64,000 nt of DNA from Parabacteroides sp. 52 (GCF_010500925.1 NZ_QVMG01000002.1:78726-142725); one strand, 5' to 3'; positions 18,452 to 26,918 are shown, counted from the stretch's first letter. Program-made: numbers and translations. Notes: generated by a model not told the origin, from the letters alone.

Positions 18452-19312
18452 TTATTGTATTGTTTCTTCTTTTACTTTAGTCTCTGCAGCCGGCTCTTTC
18501 TTCGGTGGGAAATTGAGCTCGTGGATGGCACCCGTAGGACAAACCGCTACGCATTTGCGGCATAAGCGGCATTTCGTATAGTCGATATAAGCCAGGTTGT
18601 TTTCCAACGTGATGGCTTCAAAGGCGCATTCTTTCACACATTTGCCGCAACCGATACAGGCATTGTTACAGGCTTTCTTGGCCACTGCCCCTTTGTCTTT
18701 GTTGATGCAACTGACAAAGATACGGCGGGATTTAGGCCCTTTCTTGCGCAGTTCGATAATGTTTTTCGGACAGGCCTTGACGCAGGCGCCACAGGCTGTA
18801 CATTTGTCTTCGATCACCTCCGGTAATCCGGTTTCCGGATGGATATGAATGGCGTCGAAGTTACATACCGATACACAGTCGCCAAATCCATGGCAGCCAT
18901 AGGAGCATCCTGTTTCTCCTCCGTAGAGTGTGGAAGCGATTGCACAGGTCCGAGCCCCATCGTATGTGTTGTTGCGGGGACGGGCATTGCAGTTGCCATT
19001 GCAACGGACAACAGCGACCATCGGTTCGGCGGTTGTCACCTCTTTGCCTAATATTTTAGCCACTTCCGACATGACCTCTGCACCCCCTACCGGGCAATAC
19101 AAATTGTCTAATTCGTCAGCTTTTACACAGGCATTGGCAAATCCGGAACAACCCGGGAAACCACATCCCCCACAATTGGCAGCAGGTAATGCCTCCTGCA
19201 CCTCGGCAATACGAGGATCTTCATATACCTCAAACTTCTTTGAGGCGGCATAGAGGAACGCAGCGCTGATGGCACCGATCACTCCCAATGAAATAGCGGC
19301 AATTAAAATCAT
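18452..19312 (-). CDS. rnfB: Rnf electron-transport complex subunit RnfB (polyferredoxin)
   Basis: 286 residues. N-terminal membrane anchor (MILIAAISLGVIGAISAAFLY), an Fe-S domain CGGCGFPGCSGFANAC (~47-62) and then ferredoxin-like clusters CTACGACVKACP, CIGCGKCVKECA and CRLCRKCVAVCP. A further Cys set CSYGCHGFGDCVSVC lies in the middle. RnfB takes electrons from soluble ferredoxin. First dedicated rnf gene of the operon, 2 bp after the RseC-like gene. The tail PPKKEPAAETKVKEE is charged and probably disordered. Confidence 0.96.
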   Translation of the reverse strand: MILIAAISLGVIGAISAAFLYAASKKFEVYEDPRIAEVQEALPAANCGGCGFPGCSGFANACVKADELDNLYCPVGGAEVMSEVAKILGKEVTTAEPMVAVVRCNGNCNARPRNNTYDGARTCAIASTLYGGETGCSYGCHGFGDCVSVCNFDAIHIHPETGLPEVIEDKCTACGACVKACPKNIIELRKKGPKSRRIFVSCINKDKGAVAKKACNNACIGCGKCVKECAFEAITLENNLAYIDYTKCRLCRKCVAVCPTGAIHELNFPPKKEPAAETKVKEETIQ

Positions 19313-19314
19313 TT

Positions 19315-19743
19315 CTATTCGTAGTTTTGTTTTTCTAATTCCAAGGTGAATACAAAGCGTCTTTTCAGTTTGTCGCGCATGACATATAATAAGACGTAAT
19401 AGGGGACTAACAATAGTAAACCGGCCAGGGCACTTAGGGTCTCACTCCAACCGATTGTCATGCCCAAGGCAACAGCCCCGAAAACCAAGACCAGGGGAAT
19501 GACAAATGCAAATAAAACGGCCTGAAGTCCTAAGGAACTTTGGCCGCATATCATGACATCATCGTTTATGTGAAATCTACCGGACCGGTCAGTCACCTCT
19601 ATTATTTTGACTTTGCTGTCTGAGGCTGAACACATGGAACGGGCATGGCATCCCGCGCAGGCGGACTGTTGTATGATCCGAACAAATACACTATTAGCTT
19701 CAATGCGTTCTACGATTCCGTTGTGACGTATGTTTTCTTTCAT
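19315..19743 (-). CDS. SoxR-reducing / RseC-family membrane protein heading the rnf operon
   Basis: 142 residues. A Cys-rich N-terminal stretch SACAGCHARSMC (~27-38) is followed by two membrane helices (residues ~71-95 and ~100-120) and a basic tail. This is the RseC/MucC layout. The family accompanies Rnf in Bacteroidota and in E. coli rsx, where it is linked to keeping SoxR reduced; in an organism without obvious SoxR it may help Rnf assembly or redox handling (inference). Confidence 0.88.
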   Translation of the reverse strand: MKENIRHNGIVERIEANSVFVRIIQQSACAGCHARSMCSASDSKVKIIEVTDRSGRFHINDDVMICGQSSLGLQAVLFAFVIPLVLVFGAVALGMTIGWSETLSALAGLLLLVPYYVLLYVMRDKLKRRFVFTLELEKQNYE

Positions 19744-19773
19744 GGTTGTAATCTCGACATTACAAAATCACCG

Positions 19774-19781
19774 CAAAAGTA
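19774..19781 (-). promoter_or_regulatory. -7 promoter element for the rseC-rnf-galE operon
   Basis: The minus strand reads TACTTTTG, followed by CGG, about 30 bp before the start codon at 19743. A matching -33 TTTG at normal spacing is not obvious. Confidence 0.6.
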
Positions 19782-19939
19782 AGTATTATTTGCATATGAC
19801 ATTGGGATTAACAAATATTATTATTTGTCTAAAAGAAGAAATTATTTGAAAGATGAAAGAGAAAATAAGTGAGGGGTGACTTTTTGAAAATAAATAGTTG
19901 TTTTTACTTTCCAGCTTTTAAATCTTAAAGGGTATATGT

Positions 19940-21493
19940 TTACCATTTGTAATTGAATCCGAAACTTAATAATTCGTTCAATTGAAAATAGTTGTCAAAG
20001 TCTTTTGTTTTAGCAATACCGTCGTCGTAACGCAAATGGGCATAGATGCGGGTGGAGAAAAAGCGGTTGATGGCCATTGTTAATGTGTTCTCAAACTCGC
20101 ATTCTACCCTTTCGTAGCTGGTTTTATAGCTTAAACGGGAAGTCCATGACACGTTGCGGTTGAAGTTGATGGTTAGATCTGCCCGTACGTTCGAACCGAA
20201 CTGGCTGAGTGAATTTTTGAATATACCGGTCTCGGGGTCTTTTTCAAAACCGTGCCGTCCCAGGTCCATTGTCTTTTGGTCTTTGATCCGGCTATACATG
20301 TAGGTATAAGAAAAAGGGGCCATATTCAGAGAGAAAGCCAGGTTTTTGTGTTTGTTCTTGTATTTCTTCTTCAATTCGTATTTCATACCAATACCAAAGG
20401 TGGCGGTTACGGGTGCGAGAAGAGCGGATAATTTGATGCGGTTGTTTTCTTTGTAATTATTGAAAAGCTGTGTTTTGATTTCTCCGTCAAGTGTATAGTA
20501 CCATTTGTTGAAAGCTTGATATCCAAAGTTACTATGTATACGCAACAGGTCGTCTCCCATTTTGTAGTTACGCAAGGTGTCTTTGGGTGCAGTATAAGCA
20601 CTTATTTTCAATTCGACCTCGTTGGTGAGTTGTGTTTTGTCTTTTTTGTAATCATACCTCATGTAATTGCGCGTGTACAGGTTCAGGTTGCTGGTTCCTC
20701 CTTTATGCCAGTTGGGGGATACATAGTTTTGGGAAAACTGTATGGCGCTTTCAAAGGCCGATTTCCAGTAAAGTCTTTCCAGAAAGCGGGGAGGGGCTTG
20801 TATATCATTGATTTCCACATTCGTTTGCACAGGAATGGGGGAGTTTTCGTATATCTCTTTGATGTCTTTCTGGATAGGAGCCGGTTGGAACTTATCCTGG
20901 GGAAGGTCCTTTTCCGTATACTTGAATAGATCCGGCCGGTTTCTTTCTATGTATTGGAAAACCTTATCAGTAAACTCTTTTTTTCTTTTGAACTCGGGAT
21001 ATATCTCGGCAACGGCAAAAGGAATAGAGAGATCGTCTTTTTCCTGAAAAGAATAAGGCGTGTAAAAACGTATGTTTTCCGGCAATTGCATGCCTTTGAA
21101 TACGAGTGGCATAAGGAAAGGGCTGGCTATGACGGTGTCTTTATAGGTTATGTTCGGGGCGAATAAGAGGGTGCTGTCCATCGTGGCATGGGCCAGCCTT
21201 TTTGCTTCCTCCGACATCTCCAGTTTGTCTTTGTCCAGAAAGCGTTGCAAAGCCTGGCTGGGGCGTTGGGGAGAGGCGTATGTCTTGTTTTGTTTTTCAA
21301 ATTGAGAGCGCAGGTCGCTTATGGCGGATAAATCCACCTCTTTTATTTGTATCACCGGGATTGTGTCCGGTGCCATTTGTTGAGTGGATGGGTGTGTTGT
21401 GGAAAGGGTCTGGTAAGTCACATCTTGTGCATTTATTATCCCGAACAGGCACAAAAACATACATACTATATATATATGTCGATTTTTCATCAT
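19940..21493 (-). CDS. DUF3078-type outer-membrane beta-barrel protein
   Basis: 517 residues. Signal peptide (MMKNRHIYIVCMFLCLFGIINAQ), a helical and linker region to ~220, then a barrel-like C-terminal half with alternating aromatic/polar strands: YVSPNWHKGGTSNLNLYTRNY (~250-270) and a Trp-terminated last strand LLSFGFNYKW. The W-x-x-GG-x-S-N signature is typical of DUF3078 proteins of Bacteroidota. Function is unknown; the terminal aromatic suggests BAM-assembled insertion in the outer membrane. Monocistronic, between the rnf operon promoter and its own promoter at 21530. Confidence 0.78.
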   Translation of the reverse strand: MMKNRHIYIVCMFLCLFGIINAQDVTYQTLSTTHPSTQQMAPDTIPVIQIKEVDLSAISDLRSQFEKQNKTYASPQRPSQALQRFLDKDKLEMSEEAKRLAHATMDSTLLFAPNITYKDTVIASPFLMPLVFKGMQLPENIRFYTPYSFQEKDDLSIPFAVAEIYPEFKRKKEFTDKVFQYIERNRPDLFKYTEKDLPQDKFQPAPIQKDIKEIYENSPIPVQTNVEINDIQAPPRFLERLYWKSAFESAIQFSQNYVSPNWHKGGTSNLNLYTRNYMRYDYKKDKTQLTNEVELKISAYTAPKDTLRNYKMGDDLLRIHSNFGYQAFNKWYYTLDGEIKTQLFNNYKENNRIKLSALLAPVTATFGIGMKYELKKKYKNKHKNLAFSLNMAPFSYTYMYSRIKDQKTMDLGRHGFEKDPETGIFKNSLSQFGSNVRADLTINFNRNVSWTSRLSYKTSYERVECEFENTLTMAINRFFSTRIYAHLRYDDGIAKTKDFDNYFQLNELLSFGFNYKW

Positions 21494-21529
21494 TCTATAT
21501 CATTTATAAACAGATAAATATCAGGATGA

Positions 21530-21537
21530 CAAAAGTA
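21530..21537 (-). promoter_or_regulatory. -7 promoter element for the DUF3078 gene
   Basis: The minus strand reads TACTTTTG 37 bp upstream of the start codon at 21493, with a transcription start expected near 21523. Confidence 0.6.
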
Positions 21538-21605
21538 TTGAAAAAGAATGAGACCAGCTAATCTTTTTACATCCTATAACAATCAGTCAAGAGGGGAGGC
21601 AGAAG

Positions 21606-21641
21606 AAAACCCTTCCTATTCTCACGAATCGGAAGGGTTTT
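21606..21641. terminator. Orphan terminator-like hairpin
   Basis: AAAACCCTTCC and GGAAGGGTTTT form an 11-bp perfect stem with a 14-nt loop and T-rich ends on either strand. No annotated gene ends here: the neighbours are a promoter to the left and a tRNA with its own terminator to the right. It may close an unannotated small RNA. Confidence 0.65.
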
Positions 21642-21786
21642 GGGTTTGAACCTTAAAGAATAATACATAAAAACCTATAACTCTTTATGTTGATCAATAT
21701 GGATTGATCTTGTATTGTTATGACTGAATAATCGGACAAAGGTTTAAAGAGGGTTGTTATTTTATTTTGTTTATGCCGGGGAAATT

Positions 21787-21878
21787 CTATTGCCGATGGG
21801 CATCGGCAACATTGACGATGCTGTTCAGCAATATTGTCGAACGTGTTCAGCAATATTGCCGATGCCCATCGGCAACAG
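21787..21878. repeat. Dispersed 4 x 22 nt palindromic element, copy 2
   Basis: Nearly identical to the copies at 7000 and 51431, same 92-bp length. Outer arms are CTATTGCCGATGGGCATC and its mirrored counterpart ending in GGCAACAG; the two inner units carry TGCTG-TT-CAGCA and GAAC-GT-GTTC mini-dyads. It lies between the DUF3078 promoter and the tRNA terminator. Confidence 0.9.
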
Positions 21879-21941
21879 TATTGTCCTTGTATTGGAGGCT
21901 TGCAAAATTCCGTGATCCGGGGTGATTTTATTAGAGGGCAC

Positions 21942-21973
21942 AAAAAAAAAGAGTCACTAAAAAGTGACTCTTT
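21942..21973 (-). terminator. Terminator of tRNA-fMet
   Basis: AAAGAGTCACT pairs with AGTGACTCTTT, and on the minus strand the stem is followed by a run of nine T. It starts about 9 nt past the tRNA 3' end. Confidence 0.85.
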
Positions 21974-21981
21974 CGGTTTTG

Positions 21982-22053
<72 letters not shown>

Positions 22054-22141
22054 ATATAGTTGCTATCATTCCTGATTGCGAGTGCAAAGGTAATGCTTTA
22101 TTTTATGAAAACAAATTTATGGCAACTTTTTTTTATTATGC

Positions 22142-22173
22142 TTGGTAGATACCATCTTTTTTATCTACTTTTG
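22142..22173 (+). promoter_or_regulatory. Promoter of the TetR-FabH-FabG operon
   Basis: TACTTTTG at 22166-22173 matches TAnnTTTG, with TTG at 22142-22144 upstream at 21-bp spacing. The transcription start would be near 22180, about 28 nt before the TetR start codon, so autoregulation by binding here is possible. Confidence 0.6.
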
Positions 22174-22207
22174 CGCACAGTTTTAATCAAAATGTGCAAT
22201 ACATCGT

Positions 22208-22795
22208 ATGACAGTATCGAAGACACGGGATATGTTAGTGGATGTGGCAAGACAATTGTTTGCCCGCATGGGGGTAGACAATACCACCATGAACGATATT
22301 GCACAGGCTTCCCGTAAAGGAAGGCGAACGCTTTATACCTATTTTAAAAGTAAAAATGAGGTGTATCTGGCCGTAGTGGAGTCGGAGTTGAACAAATTGC
22401 ATCGTATGTTGCTTGATGTCGCTGCCAAAGAATTACCGGCCGATGAAAAACTCATTAATTTTATCTATACCCGTTTGGATACAGTCAAGGCATTGGTATT
22501 TCGCAATGGCACATTGCGGGCTACTTTTTTCCGGGATATCTGGCGGGTAGAGAAGGTAAGGAAAAGCTTCGATTTGCGGGAAATAGATATTATCAAAGGT
22601 ATTCTGGACGATGGGGTGAAAGAAGGTGTTTTTCAAATGCCGGACACGGAAGTGACAGCGCTTGTACTTCATCATAGTTTGAAAGGATTGGAAGTCCCTT
22701 ATATACGGGGATTGATGGGTGATACTATACAGCAGCGGATTAAGCGGAGAGATAATGTGATCAATTTAATATTCAACGGAATAAAGATTAAGTAA
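22208..22795 (+). CDS. TetR/AcrR-family transcriptional regulator
   Basis: 195 residues. N-terminal helix-turn-helix: RDMLVDVARQLFARMGVDNTTMNDIAQASRKGRRTLYTYFKSK in outline (~7-50), the standard TetR DNA-binding domain. The C-terminal ligand and dimer domain is unassigned. It precedes fabH- and fabG-like genes by 7 bp and is the first gene of that unit, so it most likely responds to an acyl or lipid-linked signal and controls its own operon (inference from position). Confidence 0.93.
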   Translation: MTVSKTRDMLVDVARQLFARMGVDNTTMNDIAQASRKGRRTLYTYFKSKNEVYLAVVESELNKLHRMLLDVAAKELPADEKLINFIYTRLDTVKALVFRNGTLRATFFRDIWRVEKVRKSFDLREIDIIKGILDDGVKEGVFQMPDTEVTALVLHHSLKGLEVPYIRGLMGDTIQQRIKRRDNVINLIFNGIKIK

Positions 22796-22802
22796 ATCAG
22801 CG

Positions 22803-23747
22803 ATGTATATAAATGCGACAGGTTATTATGTACCCGAAGAGCGTGTAGATAACCAACACTTTTTAGAACTGAATGGGTTGACCAGCGAGTGGATTGAACA
22901 ACGTACCGGAATCAAAACCCGATCCAAAGCCAAGCCGGAAGAGAATGTAACGACTATGGGAATAGAAGCCGTGAAGCAGGCGCTTTCTTCCTTACCTTAT
23001 GATATCACGGAAGTCGATTTGGTTATAATGGCTTCCTATTCTCCTTTTGATACGGTGGCAACCGGTGGGCATGTGGCTCAACGGGAGTTTCATATAGAAA
23101 ACGCGAAAGTGCTTTATCTTTCTTCCGCCTGTTCTTCCTTTATCAATGCATTGGAGGTTGTAGAAGGCTATTTTTGTATGGGGAAGGCGTCGAAGGCCTT
23201 GATTATTTCTGCAGATAAAAACTCGGCCTATTCGAATGAGACGGATCCGAAGGCAGGACACCTGTGGGGAGATGCTGCGGCTGCATTTTTTGTATCCAAA
23301 GAACGTGTGACGGAGAAAGATCCTCATATCCTTGAAATCGTAACACAGGGGTTGGGTCATATAGGCAAAGGACCGGAAGGCGTGCAGTTGCGTCCGGGAA
23401 ATGGGGGTATTATGATGCCGGAAGGTCGGGATGTATTTATCCAGGCGTGTACCTATATGCCGAAAAATGCCGTTTATTTGTTGGAAAAAAATGGATATTC
23501 CATAAATGACCTGACTTACTTTATCGGTCATCAGGCCAATATGCGTATCTTATCCAATATAGCCAAACAACTGCAATTGCCGGAAGAAAAATTCTTACAC
23601 AATATAGAAGAATTGGGAAATACAGGCTCGGTGAGCACCCCTTTGGTGTATGCCCAGTTTGCCAAAGACTTTAAGAAGGGTGATCTGATCTGCTTGACCG
23701 TGTTCGGTGGTGGATATTCAGCCGGAGCCTGTTTGATTGAATGTTAA
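22803..23747 (+). CDS. 3-oxoacyl-[acyl-carrier-protein] synthase III (FabH-like)
   Basis: 314 residues, thiolase fold. The catalytic triad is visible: Cys in SSACSSFINAL (~107-117), His in GHQANMRI (~245-252) and Asn in NTGSVSTP (~275-282). WIEQRTGIKTR near the N-terminus is the FabH signature. It condenses an acyl-CoA or acyl-ACP starter with malonyl-ACP. Being next to TetR and FabG, it may be a secondary, regulated copy making a particular branched or hydroxylated acyl chain rather than the housekeeping FabH; the sequence does not decide this. Confidence 0.93.
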   Translation: MYINATGYYVPEERVDNQHFLELNGLTSEWIEQRTGIKTRSKAKPEENVTTMGIEAVKQALSSLPYDITEVDLVIMASYSPFDTVATGGHVAQREFHIENAKVLYLSSACSSFINALEVVEGYFCMGKASKALIISADKNSAYSNETDPKAGHLWGDAAAAFFVSKERVTEKDPHILEIVTQGLGHIGKGPEGVQLRPGNGGIMMPEGRDVFIQACTYMPKNAVYLLEKNGYSINDLTYFIGHQANMRILSNIAKQLQLPEEKFLHNIEELGNTGSVSTPLVYAQFAKDFKKGDLICLTVFGGGYSAGACLIEC

Positions 23748-23761
23748 TAAAAGAAGAATAT

Positions 23762-24508
23762 ATGAAACTATTAGAAGGAAAAGTTGCTGTCGTAACAGGT
23801 GCCGCTCGTGGTATTGGTAAAGCGATTGCACTGAAATTTGCTTCCGAAGGAGCAAGTATCGCATTTACTGATTTGGTTATCGACGAAAATGGCTTAGCGA
23901 CACAAAAAGAGATCGAAGCCTTGGGAGTAAAAGCAAAAGGATATGCTTCCAACGCGGCGAACTTTGAAGAAGCACATGCTGTTGTTGGCGAGATCGTGAA
24001 AGATTTTGGTAAAGTGGATATATTGGTAAACAATGCCGGTATCACCCGTGACGGATTGATGATGCGTATGTCTGAACAACAATGGGATATGGTTATCAAT
24101 GTAAACCTGAAGTCTGCATTCAACTTTATCCATGCATTGACTCCGGTGATGATGAAACAAAAAAGCGGAAGCATCATTAATATGGCTTCGGTGGTAGGTG
24201 TTTCAGGAAATGCCGGACAATGTAACTACTCTGCATCCAAAGCTGGTATGATCGGTTTGGCTAAGAGTATTGCCAAGGAATTAGGCTCACGGGGTGTGCG
24301 CGCCAATGCGATTGCTCCCGGTTTTATTCTTACGGAGATGACAGATGTTCTTTCGGAAGATGTCAAAGCAGAATGGGCTAAACAAATCCCGTTACGTCGG
24401 GGAGGCACAACAGAAGATGTAGCCAATGTAGCTACCTTCCTTGCTTCGGATATGTCTGCTTATGTAACAGGGCAGGTGTTGCTTTGTGATGGTGGGATGA
24501 ATATGTAA
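23762..24508 (+). CDS. fabG: 3-oxoacyl-ACP reductase (FabG-type SDR)
   Basis: 248 residues from the ATG at 23762 (MKLLEGKVAVVTGAARGIG); an upstream in-frame start overlapping fabH adds seven residues and is less likely. NADPH-binding motif TGAARGIG (~12-19), NNAG (~89-92), catalytic Ser in NMASVVG, and YSASKAG (~154-160) with the catalytic Tyr and Lys. It reduces 3-oxoacyl-ACP after condensation. Downstream partner of the FabH-like gene; a heptamer repeat array starts right after its stop. Confidence 0.94.
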   Translation: MKLLEGKVAVVTGAARGIGKAIALKFASEGASIAFTDLVIDENGLATQKEIEALGVKAKGYASNAANFEEAHAVVGEIVKDFGKVDILVNNAGITRDGLMMRMSEQQWDMVINVNLKSAFNFIHALTPVMMKQKSGSIINMASVVGVSGNAGQCNYSASKAGMIGLAKSIAKELGSRGVRANAIAPGFILTEMTDVLSEDVKAEWAKQIPLRRGGTTEDVANVATFLASDMSAYVTGQVLLCDGGMNM

Positions 24509-24640
24509 ATAGTGATTAGTGGTTAGTGATAAGTGGTTAACGTTTTATGATTAACGATAGGATAATTCCAAACAATTAATCACTAACCACTAATCACTAA
24601 CCACTAATCACTAACCACTAATCGTAAATCATTAATCGTT
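24509..24640. repeat. Inverted heptamer arrays without cargo (ACTAATC/ACTAACC family)
   Basis: Left part: TAGTGAT/TAGTGGT heptamers (24511-24540). Right part: a run of ACTAATC and ACTAACC alternating with a 14-bp super-period (24579-24625), then TTAATCG. Orientation is inverted, as around the S23 gene at 10859, but only about 35 bp of unrelated sequence lies between the arms. It ends 7 bp before the next start codon. Confidence 0.88.
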
Positions 24641-24647
24641 AAAAAAA

Positions 24648-25334
24648 GTGGTAGTCCTTTTCGAAGATAATCATATTATTGCTGTTAATAAGACCTGTAA
24701 TGAGATTGTGCAGGGAGACAAGACCGGGGACAAACCTTTGTCGGATCTGTTGAAAGATTGGCTGAAGGAGAAGTATAATAAACCCGGGAATGTATTTGTT
24801 GGCGTCACGCATCGGTTGGATCGTCCGGTTAGTGGCGTTGTTCTTTTTGCCAAAACCAGCAAAGCCTTGTCCCGGATGAATGAGATGTTTCGCTTGGGAG
24901 AGGTAAAGAAAACCTATTGGGCGATCGTGAAGAACCGTCCGCCGGCAGAAGAAGGTGAATTGGTCAATTGGTTGGTACGTAATGAAAAACAGAATAAGAG
25001 TTACGCCTACGATACCGAAAAGCCACAAGCGAAGAAAGCCATCCTGCGTTATAAATTAATCGCTTTTTCAGATAATTACTATTTATTGGAGATTGACCTC
25101 CAGACGGGACGTCATCACCAGATACGTGTGCAATTGGCCAAAATGGGATGTCCTATCAAAGGAGATCTGAAGTATGGCTTCGATCGTTCCAATAAAGATG
25201 GAGGGATCAGCTTGCATGCCCGTAGGGTAGGCTTTATCCATCCGGTATCCAAAGAATCTATTCAGGTGATAGCTCCTGTACCGGAGGATAATTTGTGGGC
25301 AGCCTTAACGAAAGGTCTTTCGTCTGTTAAATGA
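24648..25334 (+). CDS. RluA-family RNA pseudouridine synthase
   Basis: 228 residues from a GTG start, the only good start here since the upstream sequence is repeat array. Catalytic motif GVTHRLDRPVSGVVLFAKT (~46-64) has the RLD Asp that attacks the uridine; LLEIDLQTGRHHQIRVQLA (~147-165) is the second conserved block. No S4 domain is present, so it is a short RluA/RluC-like type. The exact rRNA or tRNA site cannot be told. The 3' end overlaps the convergent cyclophilin gene by 8 bp with no terminator. Confidence 0.92.
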   Translation: MVVLFEDNHIIAVNKTCNEIVQGDKTGDKPLSDLLKDWLKEKYNKPGNVFVGVTHRLDRPVSGVVLFAKTSKALSRMNEMFRLGEVKKTYWAIVKNRPPAEEGELVNWLVRNEKQNKSYAYDTEKPQAKKAILRYKLIAFSDNYYLLEIDLQTGRHHQIRVQLAKMGCPIKGDLKYGFDRSNKDGGISLHARRVGFIHPVSKESIQVIAPVPEDNLWAALTKGLSSVK

Positions 25335-26076
25335 GTTCGGCAGAGAGAATGCTTACGTTTTCTAACGGACGATCCTGACTGTTGGTCTTTGTTCCTTCTA
25401 TTTTTTCAACAACATCCAACCCTTCAATCACTTCCCCGTAGACTGTATATTGGTTGTCCAGAAAAGGAGTGCCTCCTATTGTTTGGTACGCTTCGAGTTG
25501 TTCGGGGGTGAATTTCGCTTCCTCTTTCCGTTTTTCCGCTTCCAATTGTGCTTTTCCTACCAGGGTGTCGCGTAGAATGGTTAATTCGTCTTTCTCTCCA
25601 TTGCGGTACAATTCCATGATTTTCGGTTTGTTTTCCGTTTGCAACCGGTTGAATATGGATTGAATCAGTTGGCTTTCTTTTTGTTTTTCCAATTGTTTCA
25701 GCTCCGACTCTTTGTATACTTTCCCGGTAACAATGTAAAACTGAGAGGCGGAAGAGGCTCTTTCCGGGTTTACCTCATCCCCGGTACGGGCAGCAGATAA
25801 AGCTCCTTTTTTATGAAAATATTGAGGGTAAACAAATTCAGCCGGAACAGTATATCCCAAATCGCCAGCTCCTAACTGCTTATTCAAGGGGGCGTCTTTG
25901 GAAGTGACATCTCCTCCTTGTATCATAAAATCTTTGATGACGCGGTGAAAGAGTAAGCCGTCGTATTGTCCTTCTTTTACCAGTTTGATAAAATTGTCTC
26001 GGTGTAGGGGTGTTTCATTGTAGAGTTTAAGAATGATTGTTCCGTAGGATGTATGTAGTTTAACCTTTGTTTCCAT
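25327..26076 (-). CDS. Cytoplasmic cyclophilin-type peptidyl-prolyl isomerase
   Basis: 249 residues. Cyclophilin core: YGTIILKLYNETPLHRDNF at the start, FHRVIKDFMIQGGD (~44-57) with the catalytic Arg, SQFYIVTG (~111-118) and YTVYGEV near the C-terminus. No signal peptide is seen, unlike the gene just upstream. About 50 charged residues (~122-180, including KQLEKQKESQLIQ) are inserted between the last two core blocks compared with its neighbour. It catalyses proline isomerisation in folding. Confidence 0.93.
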   Translation of the reverse strand: METKVKLHTSYGTIILKLYNETPLHRDNFIKLVKEGQYDGLLFHRVIKDFMIQGGDVTSKDAPLNKQLGAGDLGYTVPAEFVYPQYFHKKGALSAARTGDEVNPERASSASQFYIVTGKVYKESELKQLEKQKESQLIQSIFNRLQTENKPKIMELYRNGEKDELTILRDTLVGKAQLEAEKRKEEAKFTPEQLEAYQTIGGTPFLDNQYTVYGEVIEGLDVVEKIEGTKTNSQDRPLENVSILSAELI

Positions 26077-26100
26077 AAAAAGTATAATTGTTTTTTAAAT

Positions 26101-26784
26101 TTATTTCTTTACAATAGTCATTGATTTGATCTTGACATTTTTCAAGGGGCGGTCGTCTTCGTTTGTCGGGACAAATTGTATCTTATCGACAGTCTTCATG
26201 CCGCTGATAACTTCTCCAAAAACGGTGTAGTTTCCGTCCAGGTGAGGAGTGCCTCCTTCGAGCATATAGGCTTCCCGTTCTTCGGGGGTAAATGTTTTGT
26301 TGTTGTTGTTTTCCATCTTGTCTAATTCCATAGCGGTGTAATGTTTACCGGTGACAATGTAAAACTGGGAAGAGGAAGAGGCTTTCTCCGGGTTTTCAGC
26401 ATCTGCAGTACGTGCGGCGCATAACATGCCTCGTTTGTGGAAGTATTGGGGATAAACAAATTCGGCCGGGACGGTATAGCCCAGGTCTCCATCTCCTAAA
26501 TGTTTTTCAAGAGGAGCATCCTTTGATTCAATATCTCCGCCTTGGATCATAAATTGTTTGATTACGCGATGAAATAAAAGCCCGTCGTAAAGCTTGTTAT
26601 TTACATTTTTAATAAAGTTGTCCCGGTGCAGAGGCGTTTCATTGAATAGTTTTACTTTTATTTTCCCCATATCCGTATCAATCAACACCATTGTCTCGTT
26701 TTCTTTTTCCTGCGCTGACAGTGAATAAGCCGAAAAAGAACAGACTAAAATCAGTAAAAAAGTCAACATATGTCTCATATTCAT
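26101..26784 (-). CDS. Exported cyclophilin-type peptidyl-prolyl isomerase
   Basis: 227 residues. Signal peptide (MLTFLLILVCSFSAYSLSAQ), then the cyclophilin core with FHRVIKQFMIQGGD, SSQFYIVTG and YTVFGEV. Cleavage after SAQ would release it to the periplasm. It is first in a two-gene operon with a cytoplasmic paralogue 24 bp downstream, an apparent tandem duplication with split localisation. An Asn-rich turn MENNNNKTF lies where the paralogue has its long insert. Confidence 0.93.
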   Translation of the reverse strand: MNMRHMLTFLLILVCSFSAYSLSAQEKENETMVLIDTDMGKIKVKLFNETPLHRDNFIKNVNNKLYDGLLFHRVIKQFMIQGGDIESKDAPLEKHLGDGDLGYTVPAEFVYPQYFHKRGMLCAARTADAENPEKASSSSQFYIVTGKHYTAMELDKMENNNNKTFTPEEREAYMLEGGTPHLDGNYTVFGEVISGMKTVDKIQFVPTNEDDRPLKNVKIKSMTIVKK

Positions 26785-26808
26785 CTCTTTTTATTAAATT
26801 GAAGTGAG

Positions 26809-26816
26809 CAAAAGTA
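26809..26816 (-). promoter_or_regulatory. -7 promoter element for the cyclophilin pair
   Basis: The minus strand reads TACTTTTG, 25 bp upstream of the start codon at 26784. Confidence 0.6.
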
Positions 26817-26918
26817 ACAATAAAATACGATTTTTTGATGTATCCTGTTTCTTTTGATTTCTTTAACAAAGTAGGTGGATGAAAAGCGAGAAGTATCTTC
26901 AGCTTGAAAGAAAATGAG

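Larger units (their letters stand above)
21494..21981. other. 488-bp gene-free region between the DUF3078 gene and tRNA-fMet
   Basis: No credible protein gene. It holds the DUF3078 promoter (21530), a terminator-like hairpin (21606-21641), the second 4 x 22 nt element (21787-21878) and the tRNA terminator (21942-21973). The stretch 21660-21780 shows nothing recognisable. Confidence 0.7.
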
